A stretch of DNA of 64,000 bases from Paramarasmius palmivorus (taxonomy: Eukaryota > Basidiomycota > Agaricomycetes > Agaricales > Marasmiaceae): NCBI GenBank assembly GCA_037176845.1, contig JAYKXP010000018.1:1-64000 (forward strand), read 5' to 3'. The notes beneath the pieces were generated by a model. It saw nothing but the letters and a program-made list of their open reading frames with translations. It did not search any database and was not told the DNA's origin. How positions within the stretch are numbered: the stretch's first letter is position 1; each line of letters begins with the position of its first letter. Shown here one piece after another: positions 1 to 12,398 of the stretch. A program made the translations under genes and the position numbers.

Positions 1-769
1 TTATTTGTCCTTGGGTGAGACAGAAACGGACCAATCACTACAGTAGTAACCCCTTGCTTTGTACAAAACCAATCTAGTTGTATCAATCCAATTGCATTTC
101 TTGGTTGCACTTTCTATTGCATGCTTTTGAGTTGAAGACTGCATCCGAATAGTCCAAACGATTAACATTTGTAAACATCTGACTTCAAATAATCTCCCGA
201 ACTCGTTCCTGTCGCCGATTTACGGTGACCCACTCAAACTAGTCCCTTTAATGCGCCGTGTTGATTGCTTCTGGCAGTCGCTGAGGTGTCTTGGTCCCGT
301 CCATGTTGCCACTGGCGTGCGGTACTGTGGGAGGTCTGGGAATGGGTTACAACTCAATGATCAAAACTCATAGACACGGTTCACCCAAAGACGAAAATTT
401 CGGTGACGTAATGGGAAATACCTTCTATATATGGAAGGCGGCCGTCGGTCGGTTCCCTCAGTCGGCCCTTAAAAAAAATTTCGACCCCATGTGTTAAAAA
501 ATCTTCCCGCTTCCCCCTTGAACTCATGATTAGCTCTCCAGCCGCTCACGGACCCGAGGTTTGTACCAGACTACAGCAGACTACATACACACACATCACT
601 TGTGATCGTCAGTGTGTATCGTCAGTCTGGTTCTCGAGACTAGGTCCGGGCCAAAGCGACAAGCAACAGAGCATAGATAGATATATACGCAGCTCCATAT
701 AATGTTTCAGGCCAATATGGAATTATGGTACTAGTATTCTATTAAAGTATTTTCAACGTCAATAACGTT
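1..769. other. Intergenic, no gene seen
   Basis: No supportable coding exon on either strand. An imperfect inverted repeat lies at about 561-635, with arms built on accagact and atacacac. It could form a hairpin but shows no other element signature. Confidence 0.5.
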
Positions 770-2513
770 TCATCCAATGTGAGGCAAAGACTCGTTCCAT
801 TGCACATCTTCGTACGCACCTCGAGGGAGGTCTCTGAGTGCTGTGAATGGAAGGATGATCAATGCCAGTCGTGCCACTACGTAGATCATGTATAAAGAGG
901 AAATGAATAGAATCCAGACGACACTAATGACTGTGATCGTCACCGTTACCAGTATCCCAAGTGATCCCCGGTGTGCCCTATCTACCATTGGTTTCAAGAT
1001 GTGAAGACCCGAAAGATGCATGGGGAAGAAAGCAATAGGAGCCAATATCCCTGAAATCGCGGAAATCCGCCATAATAATTGCTCAGTGGCCGTTGGGAAG
1101 TAGAAGGACCAGGGAGCGCAATGTATTGCAGCGAACATGATTGCGCTCGTATAGGCAATTGGATAAATTTGGGGAGGATCGTGTTGTAATCTCGAAGAAA
1201 AAAGGTAACGAGAGTCATCGCTCTCGCAACCAGCCCCAAGATCACGACACCTTACGAGCAGGGCAGCAAGAGGATACAGGGGGGCGAATGGGAGAGGGTG
1301 CCTGAGGAAGAAGAAGACCTTCTCGCTGGCAAGGAGCCGGTAGTCTTCTACAATGTGTGTCTTAGCCGCACTCAGCCCGGAAATCAGATTGCTAATTGTG
1401 TCCAACAGCACTGTCGTCGCCTTTCGTCGCAGTCTAATATTCTCGAAGCGGTTTGCATCATGGTTTTGGCGAATGGGCGGACGTGGGGTACAGAGAATGT
1501 GGAAGGGACATGAAATGCGTAGCGGTTTGTTCCACCACAGAAAGTACATCATAATATCGAGGGCTACGTGGGCAAGCGTGACGACCTCTATTGCGGTGAC
1601 ATCAAGGCCCCTCGCCGCGCGAGTGCAGCACTGGATGATAAGCCAAAGCGTTTGCACGATAGCAATAGTGCGTAATAGTCCATCGGTATGTCCCTTATCT
1701 TTGATGTCTTCCTCTGATACGTGAATGTATCCAGTATCGAGGAGATACTCCAACAAGCAGGAATAGCGGCCACGGAGCTCCTTAGCGGTTTCCTCATCAT
1801 ATCTCAACTAGAGAGGCGCTCAATCACTATCTGTCTATCGGGCACCTGAGCGGTTACACTCACCAGAGGCTCGTCCAAGGTGATTTTCCCGAGTCCCAAG
1901 CCTTGCTCTATGCGAATCGCGATCCTCAGCTCTAACCCATGTAGCCCACGGCGGCGAAACTGCCTGTCCTCCGGGTCAACGTACTCGTCAAAAGAATCGC
2001 GGTCCCAGAGAAGACATATGAAGTTATCGCCGTCGTAGAGGGCAAGGCCGCCCATAAGAACGAGAAAGGCGTGAGTGCTGTTCCAGCCATACGCTGTTGA
2101 GGCGATCAGTGAGGAGTTAAAGCCAGGCAAAGTCGCTGACCTTTGTATTTTTTTGCGATTCTATCGCACGACACCCGTTGCCGCAGAGCCCACAGCACCA
2201 TTAATTCAGGAGCAAGGAAGGCAATGAAAATGATTAAGCTGTTCTTCATGAAGATGACAACACTATGATCATGAACCTTTGGAACGTTCGGATGTACGGC
2301 GATCCAAGTACCAAGAATGACAGCTGAAAAGCAACTCCACAGAATGCCTGCGACATTCCTACAACTGTCCGCCCCGTCGCAAGCTGGTCCGGAGGCATCG
2401 ACCGCTGTAACGTTCGCGTTGACGACCGTATACTGGTAAAGGGGATGAGCGAGGGCTAAGAGTAACATGTCCTTTCGGGCCTCGAGTGCTTGGGCAAGGC
2501 GCTTCCAGGTCAT
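770..2513 (-). CDS. Polytopic membrane protein of a basidiomycete-expanded family
   Basis: Three exons (2141..2513, 1864..2093, 770..1807) joined by introns of 47 and 56 bp. They sum to 1641 nt with correct phases and give 546 aa. The N-terminus is a hydrophobic leader followed by a short Cys-containing extracellular-like stretch. The core has several hydrophobic segments: around WSCFSAVILGTWIAVHPN and LAPELMVLWALRQ in exon 1, FLVLMGGLALYDGD in exon 2, and VQTLWLIIQCCTRAARGL, DIMMYFLWWNKPL and several C-terminal helices in exon 3. The order APELMVLWALRQ, then a GG-YDGD segment, then QTLWxxxQC, then FLWWNKP is recurrent in uncharacterised mushroom proteins. Function is unknown. The start is the first ATG of the open frame; a longer leader from an upstream exon cannot be excluded. 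Confidence 0.75.
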
Positions 2514-4517
2514 AGAGGATTATAACACTGGAGACCATGCTTTTTACATGAGGCCGCATGTTATTGCAGCCAGCTCTCATCAATGATCGTCAACGAGGCG
2601 GCCGAGCGCTCTGATGAAAGCAAAGGCAAAAGCCTTCAGACTCCGAAGTCACGAAATCCTTGCCTGGTTGGTGGTTCTGGTGGAGTCTTCTACCCCTTTA
2701 GCAGATCACTCTGCAAACTGTTGGGACTGGGAGACCGAGAGAGATGTGGTCTGTGTTTTTAAGACAGGTATCGGACTGGAATGATCCAGCAGAAGCACGA
2801 TACTAGCGCCTATAGCTATTGTTCTTGTTGCCTGTCTACGCAGAAGGAGCTCATGTCTGGAGCGTGGAGGATGCCTGTTCATTCTAGAAACCAGAGTAAA
2901 ATGAGACAATGAGCATGTGGAAGTGACACTATTGACACACCTTCAAACGTGACTCCGATACGAGCAACTAGTATGTACATGTTGCGCTGCAGACTTCTTT
3001 GATTCACCATTGTGTATAATATCTTGAATCAAGACTGCCGAAATGCATGAGGCGACTTTGCATCTCCGTTCAGGCTGCATGTAACTGAGTTTAGCGACCA
3101 GCAATATGTAATAATTGATTTCACATACCGCCATTAACCATCAATTCTTCGCGGCACTTATTTATGTAGTATCTGCATCCTTTTTGAGACGGTCTTGCTA
3201 GCATAAACATTCAGAGCTACAACTACAGGCGAACGATTCATGAACGCACCCAATGGCCGATATTGTTATAGCTTTGTCGTTGGTCCAAGAATCGACCGCT
3301 GGCGATAAGAAAACCCTCGTGTCGCGGTTGGGGAGGCCAAGGGAGGCCGACTCGAATAGTGTCAAAGGGTGGTGATAACTATACTGGCGGCTAAGTTTAG
3401 CCAAAGTTTAGCTGTCCTCCGTTGGTGCTGATGAGAATCGTCTGTTTCTGTCAAGCATTAGTTGAAAGAACGCGAGAACAGACTGAGATTTATCACGCAC
3501 CTTCGTAGTGTGAATCACAGGCCGGATCCCTTCACTCATCTAGACAGGAAGACCACTTGATGCTGATTAAGGATTTACAACGTGAGTATCGAGAATTAGA
3601 ATCTGAGCGAGAAAAAACGGCGGGGTTGAACAATGATGAGGTGGAGAATGATAGTAGCGCAATTGGGTCTCCTCACAGGACAAAGTTTGATAGAATACAC
3701 AGGCTTAGCGTTGCCGGTTTCTGGTCATTGATGAAAAGCGGGTTCCAATGGTGAGAGGCACGCAAGAATCCATCTACAGTGGGTAAGGTTGCGATTCATG
3801 ATCAAGTTGGTTGCAAGACTACGTAAGGATTGGATGCCCTCATCTGGTGATGCGCAAGACACGGTAAAACCTGTCCAGCTTATGTCAGCGTAAGCGCCCA
3901 AAATCCTCTCCCAATTCTTCTCGTCTCTCGACGTCCATCTTCTCGTTTGCATAAGGCTCTCCAGACTGTATAAAGAGTCATCCACAACTCTTACCGGTGT
4001 GCATCCATAATATCATGCAGTATTATACTGATACTGACTGGATATAAGTGTTTGCACAACTATGCACAAACTATGTATCCTATTCCACCTCAACTCAGTC
4101 TGATGCTCCTCTACGCCTTCCATTTCCACCCAAGAGTATTTCAACGCATGATCCTGAGCAGTTAACACCTCGGCACCTCACCCGCCTCCCATGAGTGTCA
4201 ATCTATTCCTTGCTGTGGGTGATGGCATCTCACAGCATCTTCCGAGCTGCACGCGACAGCTGGCCGAACGATTCTTTGATCACGAGCGAGAATATATGCA
4301 GAGTCTATCTAACCGTCTTTTGTTGACCAAAATAGTGGGCGTAATGTCGGGTAGGAGAAGTAAACAACAACGACGCGTCTGGCGCGCGACTTGGCACGCG
4401 CACGATCTATCTATCTATCAGCGAATGGCCAAAGATTCATCGAAAATTCTATCTCGACGCATACTCCCTCTGGCCTCGAACTAACTGTACAATTTACTAG
4501 ATATACTGTGTAGAATT
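2514..4517. other. Intergenic, no gene supported
   Basis: About 2 kb with only short overlapping frames on both strands and no recognisable domain. A small run of cta/ctat repeats lies near 4410-4420. Confidence 0.5.
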
Positions 4518-4651
4518 AAAATGTCCAACTTTTTTTGGCCGCAATGTAACTCTAAGCACGCAAAAGAAGCTCCCTACGCTTGTCCCGCGCGATCCGCACT
4601 GCGATTCGTTGCCTTAAGCCATCTTTTTGCCGAAAAAAAGTTGGACGTTTT
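4518..4651. repeat. Short element bounded by inverted repeats (MITE-like)
   Basis: The left arm (4518-4539) and right arm (4629-4651) are inverted copies. They share the core tgtccaactttttttggc, read as cgtccaactttttttcggc on the other strand, with one mismatch and one indel over about 22 nt. The interior of about 90 bp has no coding potential. No clear target-site duplication is visible. It may be a miniature inverted-repeat element or simply a hairpin. Confidence 0.45.
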
Positions 4652-5129
4652 GTTCTCAGTACCTAAAGCTAGCTCCTCAGCAAAAATTAGATCGATACCA
4701 GACGAGGGGAGCGTTATAGTATTTTGGGATGGACATCTTGAAGGTTTTAAACAAGTACAAACAAAAGGTCCCTCGCGGGCATTGCGCATCACCACAGGCT
4801 CATCGAGTTAGTCTCCCCTAGGCAGACTCGATATCGCTCGACGGCTCGCTTGATATGAGTCTGCTAGCAATCGCGGTCCCTTACCGGCCTTACCCGTTGC
4901 CTCCCTAGAGTTTTCCGCGAATCCGTATATAGGAATAAAATAAATCGTGTGATGTAAAATTTTCGCTTAGCCTTGAGGCTTTGTTGAATGAAGTCAACAA
5001 CCACCGCGTTGATCATCTCTACGCCTCGCGCCTCCGCTCCTTCATTCTTTAGATCTACACTATGCTTCAATAATGAACAGTCCTTTTACACAACACATTC
5101 CTGTGACCCCTTCACGCCAGCGACCCCTT
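4652..5129. other. Intergenic, remnants only
   Basis: No convincing gene. The part nearest 5129 may hold the badly decayed 3' end of the helicase pseudogene described next. Confidence 0.4.
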
Positions 5130-6070
5130 TCAATCCGAATTCCACTGTCCGATAGAAGCCCCATTAAAACAGCCGACAATACTTTCAATCCAACTAATAC
5201 CTCCACAATTCGACGTCCTCGCGGTCCAAGTATCAAGCCAAAAGCACAAAAGCATCGTTTCGTCATTGCCAATCGCGACGTTTTTTCTCCGAGCAGTGAC
5301 CAGCATAAATCCCCAGTGACCATTCTGCAGGGTTCCTGTCAACAACAACAGACGAGCCACCGGAAGCCTGACACGCATAACCCCAATATTCTTGAAGGAT
5401 TCCCGGAATGCACGCCCCCAGATATAGACAAGATGAGCCTCATCACAGACAAGGAGCACACATCTTGCTTTGAACTCTGATTGGGATGTGTCCTTGTCTA
5501 GGCCTAGGCATTGACGAACCACGCCTGACTCGAGCATTTCAGGTGACATCAGGATAATCCTTGCTGTCCTGACTTTTTCCCAAAGTACGTCGATGTTTTG
5601 ATTGTGCTGGTGTCGGTGAATGATGATGCAATTCAGTGCCACAGCGGGTATCTTCATTTTGTTCATTTTGGCCTCCTATTGTAGAAAGGTTAATCAAGAT
5701 AGGCTTTTATGAATGGCAAGGAGCTTCAACTGACGATGTCGACTTCCAATGCATCTGTTGGACAGATGACCACGATCGCAGCGTTATCGGGAAACCAGAC
5801 ATTGAAATGTTTCGCCAGCTCTGGCTTCTTCTTGATTTGAGCAAGGAGTACTGCTACGAGAGCAATCGTGCCTATTTTCCCCGAACCACACGCTATCCTC
5901 ACTAGTATGTCCTGTCACGGTTGGTCGAGGAATTGAGCTGCAATTTCAATGCTGAAGTCATGAGGAGTGAAAGGGAGAAGGTCTGGATCTTTTACAGCTT
6001 CAAGAAGAATTCGACGCCCTTCAGGAGAGTTATAGGGGATTTTGGGGCGGGCTGGTCCTGGCGCGACCAT
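5130..6070 (-). pseudogene. RecQ-like DEAH helicase, N-terminal half, decayed
   Basis: Read on the minus strand from about 6070, the frame holds an N-terminal segment ending FTPHDFSIEIAAQFLDQP, then an in-frame TGA at 5915-5917. It continues in the same frame into QDILVRIACGSGKIG (motif I, normally GSGKT), KKPELAKHFNVWFPD and IVVICPTDALE. After a probable intron the frame near 5666 carries MNKMKIPAVALN, RIILMSPEMLE and the motif II segment LVCDEAHLVYIWG, then VRLPVARLLLLTGTL (motif III region). The order matches the multicopy RecQ-like ATP-dependent helicases of mushroom genomes. After the motif III region the sequence loses similarity, and helicase domain 2 is not recognisable. The stop, the motif I Thr-to-Ile change and the missing second half indicate a dead copy, probably of mobile or recently amplified origin. 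Confidence 0.8.
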
Positions 6071-6473
6071 GCAACGCGTGAAACAAGAAACAACTATAAA
6101 TTGACCGACGCGTGAAGTCAGGCAAACGCGTCAAATTTGTTATCTAGAGTACCGGTGTTATCTATGATAATCACATCATTGTGCTAGTCATGTGACATAT
6201 ATTTTGGGCAACGGGTCGGACCCGCGAAAAAAAAGCAGACTATCATCGAGTCAAGAGTCACACAAGCACGACAAGCACGTACGTCCATGGCCAGGACACT
6301 TTGAAGTAATCCGTTGAGATGGGTGTGTGTGCTCTTCATAAGTCAAGGGTACTAAATACGTATGTAAAAATCAAAAGCCTGTAACGTAGCGTAAAAGAGA
6401 TGGCAATACGTAGGATAAAGAGTTCGAAAAGTATGTGTCTGCGCTTTTGGTTTCAACCATGCAAAGGGATTTT
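6071..6473. other. Intergenic; 3' flank of TOM70
   Basis: No coding evidence. An A-rich run (aaaaaaaa) lies near 6227-6234. The region must contain the TOM70 3' UTR and polyadenylation signals, but none can be pinned down. Confidence 0.5.
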
Positions 6474-8881
6474 TTACATCATGCCCTGTGCCATGCTGCT
6501 CAACTGAGCTGCCATAGCAGGGTAGTTCTTCGCAAACTCAAGTTGTGCTAATGATGCCTGTGAAGAATCCATGGTCAGCTTCTTAACGATAAGCAGAACG
6601 CAGAGAATACTCACATGCTTGTACGTCAATGCACTAACCAGCTCGGGCTCTGTTCTCGCAAGCTCCGTCTGTTTGTTGAAATACTCCACCGCCTGGTCGA
6701 TCTTGCCCTGTTGTAAACTCAACTGAGCCAGTGTCGCAACAGCAGCATCACATTCTGGATCGATTCTTAGTGCTTCGTTACAACACCGTTCCGCTGCGCC
6801 GATATTCTGTTCCCACTGGTAGAGCGCGAGACCCTTATTCACGAGAGGAAGAACGTTGGGTGGGTTTCTGGATTGCGATGCCCTAGATAACATTAGCCCA
6901 TTAGAGTTGAATGAAATAGGTAAAAACCCAAAAAGCGTACTTCTGCTTCTCCAGTTCGATAGCACGGTCAAACTTCTCGACAGCATCAGGGAAGCGCTGC
7001 TGGTCCAATAAAAGCTCGCCACTATCATGTTATAAACCAGAATAAGTAAACGACAATCGTCATCAATGAAAATCAGAATAGACATACTAGTAATTGAGGG
7101 GCTCGCTTCGCTGTGGGAAAGCTTTCATAGTTCTTCGGAACTGAGCCATGGCATTCGCAAGCTGTTCCGATTTGTATTGCGCAACAGCTAATTGAATGTG
7201 GCTGAAGACAAATTTATCGTCCAATTCCGTGGACTTAGTGTAGTTCTCGGCTGCGTCCTTGAATTGGTTCATGATGAAGAGGACTAGAACGTAATGCATG
7301 TGAATAGCAAGTCATGGCGCCTTCTGCTTGATTTGATTTACCTTGTCCACGGTGGTAATAGATATCGGGATCGTTGGGGTTATGTTCAATGGCCTTCTCG
7401 AAACATTCGAAAGCCTTTTCAGGGTCACTCTGTTCCATGTAGACACTGGCAATCTTGACCCAGGTTTGTGTAAACGAAGGAACAAGTTCTATTGATTCGT
7501 TGAAATCGGCTTTGGCACCGTCAACATCACCGGTGAGGAACCTGGATAAAGGAAAAAGGCTTATCTGAGTGATAGTTCACGCAACAATGGAGACTAACAT
7601 ACTTGAAAGTACCACGCAGGTTGAGCGCTTCTGCTTTACCCTCGTCCCAAGAAATTCCTTGTTCAATCGCTTCGTTGACAAGGGTGAGAGCATGGGGATA
7701 ATCCGGAGCTTCGAGAGCTTGAAGGGCAAGGATCAATGTGTTATCACCAGTGGAGGGGTTTTCGGGCAATGTAGGAAGAGGACCTGCGATAAGGTGAGCA
7801 AAAGAAATCATACAGAGGAAACAGTGAAACTGACGAGGTCGGAAAGCAGCAAAGTATGCGGAAATGAACGTGAATGAAGGGAGACGGGGTGTTCGGGACT
7901 GCTTCGTATTAGAACACTTTCATCATTCCGAAAGGTGACACGCACGTTAAGCATTTCATGTGCTTCTTTTGTTGACATGGTCTTAAGGACACGCTCAACG
8001 GCCTGAGCAGCGGAGGCGTCGGAGAACTTGTTGAGAATAGTAGCAGCAGTGAAGTCTACACAAAATTAAGTATTTTGAATGATAGTGAAATACGCAGACT
8101 CACCGCGTAATGCTTCTTCATATCTTTCAAGAGCCTCTAAAGCGTTAGCGCGGCGATTCAGTGCCTTGACGTAGTTAGCGTCAAGCTTGAGCGCCTCGTC
8201 GCAATCTTCGACAACCTGCTCGTACTTTGGTGGTGTCATGTTCATATAACCTGTGCAAGTGTCAGATTTCTTGAGCATGCGGCTAGTGGACAGGCATACA
8301 AGCAGCTCGATTGCTGTAGAACACGGGTTCGGCTTTTGGTGACATTGCGATGGCACGGGTGTAGAACTCTGAGGCCTCAACAAATTTGCGTAGCTTGTAC
8401 GCATCGTTTCCTTTTGCCTTCAGGGTACTCGCAAGATTGCTACGTTCCTATTCGGATGGAGTTGTGAGTTCTACGTCACACGCGACGACTCTGAACGAAC
8501 CTCATCGGACAAGGCCAGAATTTGCTCGGCGGTATAATTGAGCAGAGCCTCTGTTGTTCGTCAGCATGAATGGTCACAAACTGCGTCCGTGTTCACAGCA
8601 CCTTCATCCACAACCTCAGCCTTTGGTTTCCGCTCCTCCAAGATAGGTCCATCTGGGTCGTTTACCGACTTTTTCTTCTTCGACTTGTCCTTCTTCTTGC
8701 TCTTCTTGTCACCCTTCTCTATGTCACTCTTCTTCGCTGGCCTCGAAGAGGAAGCATAATATGCAACACCACCTGCAGCGATAGCAGCTGCCGCAGTTCC
8801 AATGAGGATGGCGCGCTTATTCTCGGAGACAAAGCTCTGCACGCGTTCAACAAGGCCTGCGGTTGAATCTGAAGATGCCAT
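6474..8881 (-). CDS. TOM70: Mitochondrial import receptor TOM70 (TPR protein)
   Basis: Outer-membrane receptor that binds chaperone-delivered precursors, such as carriers, and passes them to the TOM pore. Twelve exons: 8597..8881, 8501..8548, 8300..8447, 8104..8250, 7946..8055, 7835..7901, 7603..7783, 7342..7541, 7088..7283, 6941..7021, 6615..6882 and 6474..6557. They sum to 1815 nt with every junction in phase, giving 604 aa, the usual length of fungal Tom70. A hydrophobic N-terminal anchor (AILIGTAAAAIAAGGVAYYA, residues 24-43) is followed by a Lys-rich linker. TPR units follow, including the clamp-type repeat around KGNDAYKLRKFVEASEFYTRAI and FYSNRAACYMNM, and C-terminal repeats such as AFECFEKAIEHNPNDPDIYYHRGQ. 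The start is the ATG just before the anchor; the longer upstream frame is ignored because it would bury the anchor. The gene is divergent from its neighbour at 9165. Confidence 0.95.
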
Positions 8882-9164
8882 GTCCCCAAGACGATGAGAA
8901 GGAAGGAAAGAGAAAGTGGTGCCGGGTCGAGGCTGACAAGTGACGATGAGCTCTCGGCTCGAAAATTTGGGTCCCGGCCCCGGGCCAATTGCCGACCAGC
9001 TATTCGGGGCTCTCCGGGAAGCTTTCTGCATAAAGATCGGAGACGGGCCGAGATTTTCCCACCTACATTTTGTGGTGGAATGATCATGAATCATAGGGCT
9101 CAGCTGTAACATATCGTCTTTCCCTTATTCCTCACCTCAATACCCTCTTCTTCATTCTTTTACC
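8882..9164. promoter_or_regulatory. Shared divergent promoter region
   Basis: 283 bp separate the start codons of TOM70 (-) and the gene at 9165 (+), so both promoters must lie here. No TATA box is evident. A pyrimidine-rich stretch (ccctcttcttcattctttta) directly precedes the plus-strand ATG. Confidence 0.6.
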
Positions 9165-11548
9165 ATGACATCTCCGTCAGATTCTTCAAATTCTAATACT
9201 CCAGTCATATTGACGCCAGATTCAACCGGTACTAATGCAACAAATCTAACCTCTTCCCCGGAATCTGGATCGACCAATATAAACGCTATCAAGAAAGCTC
9301 GTCGGCAAACAGCTTTCTATCCCAATGTCAACTCGTCGAACAAAATGCAAAAGCCGTTCAGTCGGAGTGCTGCGAAACGTGAGAGTGTAATGGCACTGGG
9401 AAGTATAGAGCATCTGCAGTATTACTTCACCAAGACAGGAATACAGGCTAAGAAGAAGTAAGTTTTTTCTAGTCATTCTTTCACTAATGCTGATGATATA
9501 TCTAGACCTCAGGCTTTGGATAAACCTCATTATGGCGCTGTATCAGCTATTGGAGGAGGAGATCTTCATATCCGCACTGGTCCATCCATCGGTTCCGTCA
9601 GCGACTTTCAATTACCTCCCACACCAGCAATCCCCAACCCCATCCGCCCCGCTTTTCCACATGCTCCCAAAACCTATGAAGTCGATCCAGAATCCCTCTT
9701 ACCAGGCGTCATCGAGGATCTCACCGTTGTTTCACGCGTATGGCACATTGATATCGATCCAACGCGTACAGAAGGCGCAAATGATACAGAAAACCCAACC
9801 CACTTTGACGTGCTTGGGTCTCTACAAGCTACTACGCGTGCCATACGCTCTATACGAAACTACGTTGTCTCCTTACCTGACGAATCGGTGGGAAGTATAG
9901 GCGAGATGTTTCGGTCAAATAGGCTTACAGCTGCGGCGCGTAAAGTGTCGTCTTCGTCATCATCTTCTTCGTCAGCTTCTGGATCAGCTTCAACGCAACC
10001 CGATCCACTCGCGCTTATACGGCGCTCCGCTTTAGAAGTGCTTACTGTTCTTCGGGAACTGGAAGAGAGATGTCGGTTACCGCTCACAGATGATGCTTAC
10101 GACGCACAGAGTGATGGCGGGGGTTCACGACGTGGTGGTAGTACCTCGGAAGGCTCGCATCGAGTAGCTAGTCCTAGTGGTATGCTAGACGAACTGGAAA
10201 GGGAACACGCCGAGGCTGAACTGGAAGGCCTACACGAAGTAGACGCTGACACGTCAGTCGCTTTCTCCCTTGTCCGAGTCTCGGGGCGTAACGAGAGTGT
10301 TCCTGTATGGGAAGATGAGGATTACGACGAGTTTAATCAGGAGGAGGTTGAGAAGAAGGAAGGCTGGGATGAGAGGCTAGTCTTGGGTAGTGGTTGGTTA
10401 TATCGCCAGGATGTAACCTTCGACGAACTAGAGAAAGAGACGGAGTGTGGTTGGAGGATACCTGGATGTTGTTGATGAGGTATTGTTCTCTGGACAGAAA
10501 GGCGATCATAATCTGGCAGAGCGTGGTTGGATGAAGGAGAAGACCAAGTTGATGGAGAAGCGACGGCCAGGTTCGAGGGCTAACAAGGCTAGACGGACAA
10601 GTGCTGGGGACGCTGAAGGTAGAAGTCTTGGGCTCGGATTCACGTTCCCGGAATCCGGTGGTAAAAGACGCGTATCGACTGGTATGATCAGTACCGTGTT
10701 GGAATCGACAAAGCTTAGTGATGAACCAAGCACGATGGAGGGGATCACCGAAGAAGCAGACGAAGAGGAAGAACAGGAAGACGAAGAAGACCATGATGGC
10801 GATATTGAAGATGACGACTTGCCAGAATGGGCACAGAGAAATGCCTTCCTGGAAAGTCCGCTTGGTGCGTTCAATGTGCTGTTCCCTTGGTTCATGCAAA
10901 TGTTCACATGTACCACCAGATCGCTGCCATGCGTTGATCGCATCGTTACTACCTACCAATCTTCAATCAGCACTGGTACCGGAAGGGTCTTCACGTTCAA
11001 CATTCCTTGATAGTCTGTCGTCGGGACAACTATTATGTGCGGCATATAACACGGGTGTAAGAAGGTCCAAGAAGCCTTGGGGTTATGTCAACAAAGACGG
11101 AATCCACGACATAATTGCACTCGAGAAAGCGGCCGCCGAGGCTGGAGATGCTGGAGCTAAAGGGAAAACTGGGTGGACATTCCGAAGGACGGATAACCTG
11201 CGTCTATGGGTTGGGTAAGGATACGTTCTTTTGGCTGGATTAGGAAGACACAACTGACAACCCTTTCAACAAAGAGCGCTGAAACTACGATACATGCTCC
11301 CAATCGTAACTCCCGCGGTACCAGCTGGTATAGGCGGTATTGTGAATGGTGCAACAACGCCTGGTTCTTCAAATACACCCACCACTTCGCCATTACCACA
11401 ATCACGAAAGTTCCCCACTGATGAACCACCGATATCCTTTGACGCCAAGGTTGTAGCAAAGAAGGAAGATGGATGGGAAGATATGTTAGAGGCTGTTCTA
11501 CTACGATGGATGTGGAGGGTAGTTGATGAGAGGCGGTCAAACCGATAG
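9165..11548 (+). CDS. Hypothetical protein, C-terminal CH-like segment, one frameshift
   Basis: Four exons (9165..9457, 9506..10864, 10920..11214, 11275..11548), introns 48-60 bp. The protein is Ser/Thr-rich at the N-terminus, with a poly-Ser run, a coiled or acidic middle (poly-Glu/Asp around 10740-10830) and a conserved-looking C-terminus. The C-terminus carries FLDSLSSGQLLCAAYNTGV, GKTGWTFRRTDNLRLWVG and LRYMLPIV, faintly like a calponin-homology fold. Exon 2 changes frame near 10440: the frame ending in DVTFDELEKE continues one base over as RSVVGGYLDVVDEVLF, with no plausible intron. The exons sum to 2221 nt, one base more than a multiple of three, so a single inserted base (or assembly error) fits exactly; the restored length is about 739 aa. 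Function unknown. Confidence 0.65.
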
Positions 11549-11794
11549 CCACTAGCCGTTGCAAGGTGATGTACCAATGGAATGTTATATATGTTATGGA
11601 GTACTCGACAAGCTAATAGCGGAACATGACTATATGATGTAATTGCAAGAGCGCGCAAGATGTGCCGCAACGCCTCGGATGATTGCTCAAAATCGAGAGA
11701 ATATCAAGAAAGATGTGTGTAGTCGAGGAATACAAGATGGTAAAGATCTATCGGACGAATATCAGATGGGGGAACTATTCCTGGGCGTTCAAAC

Positions 11795-12398
11795 TCAAGA
11801 GAACCTCCATCTGACCGAAGGGATCAGTGCCACTGATAGTGCAATGGTGCCTTATCAAAATACTTACTTGTTGCCACAATTGATGCAACTTAGTTGAAAA
11901 GTTAGCTCTGAGTTCGAGATAAGACTCAGAAGGAAACAGTGACATACGTTACGAATGTCTGTAAGTGACATGGTTAGTACCATCTGAATGCGGGCAGAAA
12001 ACAAATATATAAAACTACCGTCATAGGTTCATCAGCACTTCGCGTCTGGGCTTGCCTGTATCGACATTTTCTCTGCAAAGTGGTGAGCAAATGACCAGGA
12101 ATCTCATCATGGTCACATACTTGTTTGCACCTTGCACATTGGAATGCATCTGTTTCGGCTTGCTGTTCTTCTGCTCCGAGGGATGCAGAGGAGTTCTCCT
12201 GCTGGATCTTCTCAGTAGTTTCCTGTGGAGATTGGTTTTCATGCAATATGGGGCTGGCACGGTTGAGGCTCACTGTGGGCAAGTCTTCGGCACCTATGTT
12301 CGAACTCTCCTCCTTGCTCTGATCAACAACCTTCTGATCTTCGGAGGTTGGCTAACTCAGCATGAAGACAGTCAGAAACTCACGGCATTAGGATCCAT
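11795..12398 (-). CDS. Truncated TFIIS-like protein (duplicated zinc-ribbon end)
   Basis: A partial duplicate of the TFIIS gene next door, keeping only the C-terminal exons. Exons 12384..12398 (start uncertain), 12121..12351, 12019..12072, 11948..11958 (11 nt), 11868..11888 (21 nt) and 11795..11810 sum to 348 nt, in phase, for 115 aa. All GT-AG sites of the parent's last four introns are preserved. The zinc ribbon looks intact: C77-x2-C80, acidic dipeptide D96-E97 in RSADEPMT, and C105-x2-C108 in TCINCGNKWRFS. Domain I and nearly all of domain II are missing; in their place is a unique stretch of about 50 residues. The first intron is only 32 bp, so the 5-residue first exon is tentative. It could be a functional mini-gene or a young pseudogene with no lesion yet. 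Confidence 0.6.

Noticed and set aside
5636..5905. Plus-strand 89-codon frame
   Set aside because: Antisense to the helicase remnant, which explains the open frame.
8719..9087. Minus-strand 122-codon frame over the TOM70 start and promoter
   Set aside because: Overlaps the true TOM70 frame; no family match.
10506..10943. Minus-strand Ser-rich 145-codon frame
   Set aside because: Antisense reading of the acidic (GAA/GAC) stretch of the 9165 gene.
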